Origin: an uncultured Clostridia bacterium
GTDB taxonomy: Bacteria; Bacillota; Clostridia; Peptostreptococcales; Anaerovoracaceae
DNA: 5,243 nt
Reading direction: 5' to 3'
NCBI GenBank assembly: GCA_937928455.1
Contig: CALFUG010000377.1
Coordinates: 1 to 5,243 of the forward strand
The position numbers were made by a program, and so were the translations under genes. This document shows, piece by piece, positions 1 through 4,657 of this stretch. Numbering within the stretch: the stretch's first letter is position 1; each line of letters begins with the position of its first letter. A model generated the notes under the pieces. The model was not told the DNA's origin, searched no databases, and saw nothing but the letters and a program-made list of their open reading frames with translations.

Positions 1-1
1 A

Positions 2-706
2 ATTTTGCTGGGGAATACAGCCATTGGAAAAGACCTGGCACCTAGATTGGCACAAAGACTGGGTGTGGGCATGGCTTCAGACTGTACCGGAATGGGTGCG
101 GATGAGAAAGATTTTCTCAAGTTCAAAAGACCCATTTATGGGGGCAAAGCCTTTGCGGAGTTGACCTTGACGGAAAAGCCGGTGGTAGCCACCATTCGTC
201 CCAATACTTTCCCGTCGGGAGCCCCGGATGCCTCTCATAAAGCGGAAGTAGTCAATATGGAGGCCTCCATTGATGCGGACGATGTAAGAGCCGTAGTAAA
301 AGACGTGGTAATGGCCGCTGCCTTAAGACCGGAATTGATTGAAGCAGAAATCATCGTTTCCGGAGGACGTGGAATGAAAGGCCCGGAGAATTTCGTGCTG
401 TTGGAAGAGTGCGCCGATGCCATCGGAGCTGCCGTGGGAGCCTCCCGTGCAGCGGTGGATGCCGGCTGGAGAGAGCAGAAATTCCAGGTAGGCCAAACGG
501 GGAAAACCGTTTCCCCTACTCTATATATTGCTTGTGGAATCTCTGGCGCCATTCAGCATTTGGCAGGAATGGGTTCCTCCAAAGTGATCGTTGCCATTAA
601 CAAGGATCCGGAAGCCAATATTTTCAATCTGGCGGATTATGGAATCGTCGGAGACTTATTTGAGATTGTTCCCTTGCTAACAGAAGAATTTAAAAAACTC
701 CGTTAG
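2..706 (+). CDS. etfA: Electron transfer flavoprotein alpha subunit, 5'-truncated by the window edge
   Basis: EtfA binds FAD and, with EtfB, carries electrons from acyl-CoA dehydrogenases in the cytoplasm. The gene enters the window already open: codons run in frame from base 2 with no ribosome binding site, so the TTG at 5 is an internal Leu and not a start. About 234 residues are present; the family usually has 320-400, so the N-terminal part is missing. The C-terminal FAD domain is complete: SGGRG at bases 359-373, VGQTGKTVSP at 488-517, and the EtfA signature LYIACGISGAIQH...VAIN at 521-601, followed by NKDPEANIF and the usual DYGIVGDLF ending. The reading frame is intact to TAG at 704-706. 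The acyl-CoA dehydrogenase at 3466-4623 is an obvious electron donor. EtfB probably lies just upstream, outside the window. Whether this ETF is of the electron-bifurcating type cannot be decided, because EtfB carries the second site. Confidence 0.96.
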   Translation: MLLGNTAIGKDLAPRLAQRLGVGMASDCTGMGADEKDFLKFKRPIYGGKAFAELTLTEKPVVATIRPNTFPSGAPDASHKAEVVNMEASIDADDVRAVVKDVVMAAALRPELIEAEIIVSGGRGMKGPENFVLLEECADAIGAAVGASRAAVDAGWREQKFQVGQTGKTVSPTLYIACGISGAIQHLAGMGSSKVIVAINKDPEANIFNLADYGIVGDLFEIVPLLTEEFKKLR

Positions 707-736
707 CAGGTGACATTAAATACCCCCCTTACTCTG

Positions 737-770
737 TTTTAACGTGGAGTGCTTTCACTCCACGTTAAAA
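737..770. repeat. Perfect 15-bp inverted repeat (hairpin) between etfA and the DUF6125 gene
   Basis: The arm TTTTAACGTGGAGTG (737-751) is matched exactly by its reverse complement at 756-770, with a 4-nt loop CTTT. RNA from either strand would form a very stable stem. It lies 30 nt after the etfA stop and 22 nt before the next start. No run of U follows the stem on either strand: the A/T ends are inside the stem in the order T...A, the opposite of a bidirectional intrinsic terminator. It may be a weak terminator, an RNA processing or stability stem, or a DNA operator. The structure is certain, the role is not. Confidence 0.9.
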
Positions 771-792
771 GAGATGAGGACAATAGTAAACA

Positions 793-1593
793 ATGAAAGT
801 AAATAAGGATGGGAAACCAATCAGGATGAGCAGTCAAAAGACACTGGAAAAACATACAAAAGAAGAGCTGGCCTTATTTGCCATGGATCTCATGCACCGC
901 ACTATGGTTCACCACATTTTTTGGTTTAAAGAAGTAGAGCACCAGATGGGATTTGAAAAGGCCTTGAATGTAATGGAAGAGGCCTACGAAAAAAGCAGAG
1001 GCATTCAACTGAAACGATTGGGAAAAGTGATGGGCTATCAAATGGAAGAGGGAATTCCGCGGCCTTTATTGAAACTTCCTCGGGAAAAGACCTTGGAACT
1101 GATTGAGGCGCTCAGCATCAATTGGCTGGCAGGGGATGGTATTTGGTTTCAAACGGTAGAAGCTTCCCATGGAATGTTGGATGCCAAGCGATGCAATGAT
1201 TCATGTTGGGCATGGTTTTCGCCCTTTGAAGCTTGGTCCATTCAGAGATTTCTCCAATTGGAAGATCAACCGGGACTGGCGGGATTGCAAAAGGCATTGG
1301 AGTATCGTCTCTATGCTCAGGTAAACCAACAATCTATTGTAGAAGAAAACGAACATAGTATTTTGTTTAGAATGAACAACTGTCGAGTTCAGGCGGCAAG
1401 GGAGAGCAAGGGGATGGAGGATTATCCATGCAAATCGGCAGGGATGGTAGAGTATGCTACCTTCGCACAGGCCATTGACCCAAGGATAAAGACGGAATGC
1501 ATCGCCTGCCCCCCGGATCAACATCCGGAAGAATGGTTTTGCGCTTGGCGGTTTTATGTAGAAAAAGGAGGGACAAAAGAATGTTCCCAATGA
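793..1593 (+). CDS. DUF6125-like cysteine-rich cytosolic protein, function unknown
   Basis: A soluble 266-aa protein with no signal peptide or membrane segment. The N-terminal half (about residues 20-120) is predicted helical and rich in His and Trp (HRTMVHHIFWFKEVEHQ at 35-51). The C-terminal part holds a striking block: NNCRVQAAR (195-202), YPCK (211-214), EYATFAQAIDPRI (220-232), then CIACPPDQHPEEWFCAW (236-252). Cysteines 197, 213, 236, 239 and 250 look like a metal or redox site; C134 and C138 form another pair. From memory this block matches the DUF6125 family, distantly related to the L-2-amino-thiazoline-4-carboxylate hydrolase fold; I cannot confirm this here. The start at 793 follows GATGAGGA (773-780) by 12 nt; an ATG at 826 behind AAGGATGGG (805-813) has equal spacing and would give 255 aa. 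Its 3' end overlaps the next gene by 13 nt, so it is part of the decarboxylase operon. No function is known to me. Confidence 0.85.
   Translation: MKVNKDGKPIRMSSQKTLEKHTKEELALFAMDLMHRTMVHHIFWFKEVEHQMGFEKALNVMEEAYEKSRGIQLKRLGKVMGYQMEEGIPRPLLKLPREKTLELIEALSINWLAGDGIWFQTVEASHGMLDAKRCNDSCWAWFSPFEAWSIQRFLQLEDQPGLAGLQKALEYRLYAQVNQQSIVEENEHSILFRMNNCRVQAARESKGMEDYPCKSAGMVEYATFAQAIDPRIKTECIACPPDQHPEEWFCAWRFYVEKGGTKECSQ
1565..1572 (+). promoter_or_regulatory. Ribosome binding site of the 32-aa ORF, inside the DUF6125 coding region
   Basis: AAGGAGGG lies 8 nt before the ATG at 1581, within the last codons of the upstream gene. It is the main reason to accept the 32-aa ORF as a real gene and to prefer this start to an upstream in-frame ATG at 1497, which would lie wholly inside the DUF6125 gene. 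Confidence 0.85.
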
Positions 1594-1679
1594 CACCAAC
1601 CAATATATTAATTATGTCCGTCGTATTTATTGCGGTAATCGTGGTTTTTATCATTTGTATTCGCAGAGAACTGAGATAA
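1581..1679 (+). CDS. 32-aa single-pass membrane protein, probable small subunit of the decarboxylase sodium pump
   Basis: The product is MFPMTPTN, then one hydrophobic helix (about residues 9-27, mostly I, V, F and M), then CIRRELR. The positive tail predicts a cytoplasmic C terminus. A near-perfect ribosome binding site at 1565-1572 and the 13-nt overlap with the upstream gene support translation by coupling. Biotin-dependent sodium-pump decarboxylases carry small membrane subunits (OadG, GcdD or MmdD of about 80-110 aa, and MmdE of about 55 aa) that hold the complex together. This gene sits directly upstream of gcdB where such a subunit belongs, but lacks the usual Pro/Ala-rich tail and soluble end. 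It resembles the very short OadG-related subunits known in some genomes; this is inference from size, topology and context, since a 32-aa sequence is too short for firm homology by eye. Confidence 0.75.
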   Translation: MFPMTPTNILIMSVVFIAVIVVFIICIRRELR

Positions 1680-1690
1680 GAAGTTCTCTG
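1664..1690 (+). repeat. Perfect 9-bp inverted repeat over the stop of the 32-aa ORF
   Basis: CAGAGAACT (1664-1672) pairs exactly with AGTTCTCTG (1682-1690) across a 9-nt loop that contains the TAA stop (1677-1679). The following bases, GGATTTATTG, are not a proper U run, so a full terminator is unlikely. A stem placed between two small-subunit genes may stabilise or process the mRNA and so set their relative amounts; that is inference. Confidence 0.6.
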
Positions 1691-1712
1691 GGATTTATTG
1701 AAACGTTAGAAA

Positions 1713-1718
1713 GGGAGG
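1713..1718 (+). promoter_or_regulatory. Ribosome binding site of the 50-aa ORF
   Basis: GGGAGG stands 6 nt before the ATG at 1725. It decides the start of a gene too short for most gene callers and is the strongest single argument that the ORF is translated. Confidence 0.85.
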
Positions 1719-1724
1719 AAAACA

Positions 1725-1877
1725 ATGAGCGAAATGATTTTTTTCGCGATTCAGGTATACTTTTTTACCTTTGCGATTTCCTTGGGGATGGCAGGAATGA
1801 TTAAGTTATTGCTTTGGGTAATCCGACGCTTTACGCCGAAAACACCTCAACCGGCAGCGGAAACACCCGCAGAATGA
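1725..1877 (+). CDS. 50-aa membrane protein with Pro/Ala tail, likely delta/gamma-type (GcdD/OadG-like) subunit
   Basis: The product starts MSEMIFFAIQVYFF, has one long hydrophobic stretch (about residues 5-33), a positive IRRF (33-36), and ends in a flexible, Pro/Ala/Thr/Glu-rich tail, TPKTPQPAAETPAE (37-50). This is the OadG/GcdD/MmdD plan in miniature: N-terminal membrane anchor, cytoplasmic Pro/Ala linker, but with no soluble C-terminal part. The gene ends 15 nt before gcdB, with a good ribosome binding site at 1713-1718. GcdD of Acidaminococcus is about twice this length, and the epsilon subunit MmdE of Veillonella is about 55 aa, so size fits an epsilon-like or shortened delta subunit. 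Expected role: anchoring GcdA/GcdC to GcdB. The role is inferred from architecture and position; the reading frame itself is well supported. Confidence 0.8.
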   Translation: MSEMIFFAIQVYFFTFAISLGMAGMIKLLLWVIRRFTPKTPQPAAETPAE

Positions 1878-1892
1878 AAGTGAGGTAGTAGA

Positions 1893-3095
1893 ATGGATTT
1901 TGCACAAACTTTTCAAGGCATCGGAACCATGTTCTATCAGGACACCAATATAGTGGTGGCAAGAATTGTACTGATAGTTCTGGGCATTGTTTTGATTTGG
2001 TTGGGAAAAAGAAATACCCTGGAACCATTGATTATGATACCCATGGGTTTTGGAATGGCGGCGGTGAATGCGGGCGTACTATTTATGTCCGCCACTACCA
2101 CGGGCACACTTTTTGTGGATCCCATGGTAGCAGACACTGAAGGGATTATGAATGTGTTGCAGGTCAATTTTCTGCAGCCCATCTATACCTTTACCTTCAG
2201 CAACAGTTTAATCGCCTGTCTTGTGTTTATGGGAATTGGCGTGTTGGCTGACGTAGGAAGCCTATTGAGATACCCCTTTACCAGTATGTTCATTGCCCTT
2301 TTTGCAGAGTTGGGAACCATTATGACTCTACCCATTGGAAAAGCCATGGGATTGAGTTACGGAGATGCAGCAGCCATTGCATTGGTAGGAACTGCGGATG
2401 GTCCTATGGTCTTGTTTTCATCTTTGATGTTGGCACCGGAGTTGTTTGTACCCATCACCGTAATCGCATATTTGTATCTCAGCCTGACTTATGGAGGATA
2501 CCCCTTCCTGATTCGCGCTACCATTCCCAAGGATATTCGGGGGACGGCGGTAAAACTGTCGAAAAAAACGGGGATAACATCCGGAGAAAAACTGGCTTTC
2601 GACGTCATCGCTTGCGTGGTGCTGTGTCTCTTGTTGCCGGTAGCCTCTCCCCTATTCATGTCCTTTTTCCTGGGGAATGCCATTAAGGAATCAGGGATTG
2701 TTAAGTATACGAAGATGTTAGAGGATGTAGTCCTATATTGGTCTACCTTCTTCTTAGGGTTGCTGTTGGGTGTGCTGTGCGATGCCTCTACCATAATGAA
2801 TCCAAGAGTACTTCCGATTTTAATCTTAGGAATTGTCGCGCTCACATTATCAGGAATCGGTGGAATCATCGGCGGCTATTTGGTGTACTGGGTGAACGGG
2901 AAGAACTTCAATCCCACCATTGGTATTGCCGGAGTTTCTTGTATTCCAACCACCGCAAAGATTGCTCATCATGAGGTGAACAAGGCCAACAAGAGGGCCA
3001 ATGTGATCCAAATTGCCATGGGGGCCAGTCTCAGCGGAGTCATTACCTCAGCCATCATAACGGGTATCTATATATCCATGCTGGGTAAATTTTAA
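1893..3095 (+). CDS. gcdB: Glutaconyl-CoA decarboxylase beta subunit (carboxybiotin decarboxylase, sodium pump)
   Basis: GcdB is the integral membrane subunit that decarboxylates carboxybiotin and moves sodium ions outward. At 400 aa it has the normal family length, with roughly ten hydrophobic segments. By ungapped comparison with what I recall of Klebsiella OadB, the key polar residues are present: ADGP with D169 (OadB D203), Y195 (Y229), and NPTIGIAGVS with N340, G344 and S349 (N373, G377, S382). K356 stands where OadB has R389. The IPTTAKIAHHEV segment following is what I expect of GcdB-type rather than OadB-type proteins. The ATG at 1893 follows GTGAGG (1880-1885) by 7 nt. The neighbours gcdC and gcdA specify the glutaconyl-CoA complex; the beta subunit alone could also serve methylmalonyl-CoA or oxaloacetate decarboxylase. 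Confidence 0.95.
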   Translation: MDFAQTFQGIGTMFYQDTNIVVARIVLIVLGIVLIWLGKRNTLEPLIMIPMGFGMAAVNAGVLFMSATTTGTLFVDPMVADTEGIMNVLQVNFLQPIYTFTFSNSLIACLVFMGIGVLADVGSLLRYPFTSMFIALFAELGTIMTLPIGKAMGLSYGDAAAIALVGTADGPMVLFSSLMLAPELFVPITVIAYLYLSLTYGGYPFLIRATIPKDIRGTAVKLSKKTGITSGEKLAFDVIACVVLCLLLPVASPLFMSFFLGNAIKESGIVKYTKMLEDVVLYWSTFFLGLLLGVLCDASTIMNPRVLPILILGIVALTLSGIGGIIGGYLVYWVNGKNFNPTIGIAGVSCIPTTAKIAHHEVNKANKRANVIQIAMGASLSGVITSAIITGIYISMLGKF

Positions 3096-3115
3096 AGAGC
3101 CAGAAAATCATGGGA

Positions 3116-3144
3116 TTGCCATTGTTCAATAAAATTATTATCAA
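3116..3144 (+). promoter_or_regulatory. Possible sigma-70-type promoter in the gcdB-gcdC gap
   Basis: TTGCCA (3116-3121, 5 of 6 to TTGACA) and TATCAA (3139-3144, 4 of 6 to TATAAT) are 17 nt apart in an AT-rich part of the longest gap in the operon (105 nt). This could provide extra transcription of gcdC, the dehydrogenase and gcdA. The match is modest and such pairs occur by chance in AT-rich DNA. Confidence 0.25.
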
Positions 3145-3170
3145 TTAGCGCAAATCGCATTTTTAACCAT

Positions 3171-3182
3171 CCGGGCGACCGG
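3171..3182 (+). other. Small GNRA-type hairpin just before the gcdC ribosome binding site
   Basis: CCGG-GCGA-CCGG would form a 4-bp all-GC stem closed by a GCGA tetraloop, a stable RNA motif. It ends 3 nt before the AAGGAGGA ribosome binding site (3186-3193). It could protect or expose that site, or be a chance self-complementary pair, since CCGG is its own reverse complement. Confidence 0.3.
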
Positions 3183-3200
3183 TAGAAGGAGGAAAAAGAA

Positions 3201-3410
3201 ATGACAGAAGTAACCAGCCCCATGGCGGGCCGAATTCAGGAGATCAATGGAAAAGAAGGACGGATGATTACAGAGGATGACGAACTGTTCATCGTGGAAG
3301 CATTGAAGATGGAGAACGTAGTGTATGGAGACCCGGGCGTGGTAAAAGAGGTTTTGGTACAGGTAGGACAGGAAGTAGAAGAAGACCAGGTATTGGCCAT
3401 CGTCGAATAG
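3201..3410 (+). CDS. gcdC: Glutaconyl-CoA decarboxylase biotin carrier (gamma subunit), minimal biotinyl domain
   Basis: This 69-aa protein is almost exactly one biotinyl/lipoyl-like domain. It begins VTSPMAGRI (family consensus V.APM.G.I), carries the biotin attachment loop VEALKMEN with K36 as the modified lysine (Leu replaces the usual Met before Lys), and ends with GQEVEEDQVLAIVE, the usual final strands. It ferries the carboxyl group from GcdA to GcdB. Known GcdC proteins are about 120-170 aa, with a long Ala/Pro-rich linker in front of the domain; here there is no linker at all. The ATG at 3201 is fixed by AAGGAGGA at 3186-3193 (7 nt away). The frame upstream gives no sign of a lost linker in the 105-nt gap. 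The carrier could also serve another carboxylase, but its neighbours favour GCD. Confidence 0.93.
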   Translation: MTEVTSPMAGRIQEINGKEGRMITEDDELFIVEALKMENVVYGDPGVVKEVLVQVGQEVEEDQVLAIVE

Positions 3411-3465
3411 CCGGCAAGAGAAATACGCTTGCAAGCAAGGGTAGATAGAAGTAGGAGGACAAGAA

Positions 3466-4623
3466 ATGGATTTTGGATTTACCGAAGAACAAAGAATGGT
3501 CCAGGAAATGGCCCGAAATTTTGCCGAGAAAGAGATTGCTCCCTATGTGGATGAGGATGAAAAGAACCATCACTATCGAAGAGAAATCTTAAGCAAGATG
3601 GGGGAACTGGGTCTGTTGGGATGGAGTATCCCGGAAGAGTACGGCGGGAATGGAATGGGATGGATGGAAGGCGTAACGGCCCTTTATGAAATCGCCAAGG
3701 TTCATACCTCCTGGAGGCTGAGCATCAGCGGCAACTGCTGGGGCCCGGCTATGACTATCAACGAGTATGGAACAGAGGAACAGAAGGCGAAATACATACC
3801 GGATCTCATCAGCGGAAAAGCCATCGGAAGTTTTGCTATGACGGAAGCCAACTACGGGTCGGATGTAGGGGGAATGAAAACCTTTGCAGAAGACAAAGGA
3901 GACCATTGGGTGATCAATGGATCCAAAATGTGGATTTCCGGAGGTCATGTCAGCGACACGGGACTTCTTTATGTAGCCACCACGGAAGGGGGAGGCCCCA
4001 AGGGTTTGTCCTGTTTTATCATCGACTACAATAACACACCGGGGATTGAGCGGATTCCCATTCATGAAAAAGTAGGCATGTTTTCGGCCCCCACATCGGA
4101 GTTGGTCTTTGAAAATGCCATCGTACCCAAAGAAAATCTGTTGGGTCCGGTAAACAGAGGGTTCCAGATATGCATGTGGCAGTTGAACAACACGAGAATG
4201 GGATGCGCCACGGGAGCTGCTGCACTGTCAGCCGCTTGTTTGGAAGGCTCTGTGGGATATGCCAACGAGCGAACACAGTTTGGACAGCCCATCGGAAAGT
4301 TTCAGTTGATTCAGCAGCAAATTGCGGAGATGAAATTGGAAGACGAAGCGGCCAAGTTCCTGGTGTATCGTGCCGCATGGTTGAAGGACCACGGTCTTCC
4401 CAGCCAACAGGAAACGTCCATGGCGAAGCTTTATGCTTGCAACGCGGCAGTACATGCAGCCAACGTAGCCATGAAGATTTACGGATCCTATGGATACTCC
4501 ACGGAATATCCTTGTGGCCGATGGCTGAGAGATGCCAAGCAGTTTGAAACCCTGGAGGGTACCTCCAATATTCATACTACCATCGTTGCCGGCATTGAGC
4601 TGGGATATCAACCCAATAGATAG
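3466..4623 (+). CDS. Acyl-CoA dehydrogenase, probably non-decarboxylating glutaryl-CoA dehydrogenase
   Basis: A cytoplasmic FAD enzyme of 385 aa, normal length for the family. Order: helical N-terminal domain (1-120), beta domain with the FAD/substrate motif FAMTEANYGSD (123-133) and WVINGSKMWISGG (148-160), C-terminal helical domain with ERTQFGQPIGKFQ (268-280), and LEGTSNIH (363-370) with E364 as the expected catalytic base. R84 in TSWRLS aligns with the Arg that binds the distal carboxylate in glutaryl-CoA dehydrogenase (human R94). At the position of human Y369 there is L363, and at that of E87 there is A77. Both positions are, as I recall, changed in non-decarboxylating enzymes such as that of Desulfococcus. 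The gene lies between gcdC and gcdA, whose substrate is glutaconyl-CoA, the product such an enzyme would release. ETF is the expected electron acceptor. The start follows AGGAGG (3453-3458) by 7 nt. A butyryl-CoA type activity is the main alternative. Confidence 0.9.
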   Translation: MDFGFTEEQRMVQEMARNFAEKEIAPYVDEDEKNHHYRREILSKMGELGLLGWSIPEEYGGNGMGWMEGVTALYEIAKVHTSWRLSISGNCWGPAMTINEYGTEEQKAKYIPDLISGKAIGSFAMTEANYGSDVGGMKTFAEDKGDHWVINGSKMWISGGHVSDTGLLYVATTEGGGPKGLSCFIIDYNNTPGIERIPIHEKVGMFSAPTSELVFENAIVPKENLLGPVNRGFQICMWQLNNTRMGCATGAAALSAACLEGSVGYANERTQFGQPIGKFQLIQQQIAEMKLEDEAAKFLVYRAAWLKDHGLPSQQETSMAKLYACNAAVHAANVAMKIYGSYGYSTEYPCGRWLRDAKQFETLEGTSNIHTTIVAGIELGYQPNR

Positions 4624-4657
4624 TGGAATTGCGATTTTCTAGGAAAGGAGTCATAAA

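Noticed and set aside
737..770. Standard intrinsic terminator for etfA
   Set aside because: There is no U tract after the stem on either strand, so it is reported as an inverted repeat of unknown role and not as a terminator.
1497..1679. 60-aa version of the membrane micro-protein starting at 1497
   Set aside because: The extra 28 residues are a shadow of the DUF6125 Cys motif region and lack a ribosome binding site; the ATG at 1581 has a near-perfect one.
3414..3439. GCAAG repeats and the palindrome GCTTGCAAGC in the gap after gcdC
   Set aside because: Units are only 5-10 nt, without a loop or U run, and do not rise above chance in a short gap.
3589..4065. 158-codon open frame on the minus strand
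   Set aside because: It lies wholly inside the dehydrogenase gene on the other strand, its product resembles no known family, and the + strand frame has clear motifs. It is a shadow frame.
4170..4547. 125-codon open frame on the + strand in another frame of the dehydrogenase
   Set aside because: The dehydrogenase frame is intact and conserved throughout here; the alternative product has no recognisable motif and no ribosome binding site of note.
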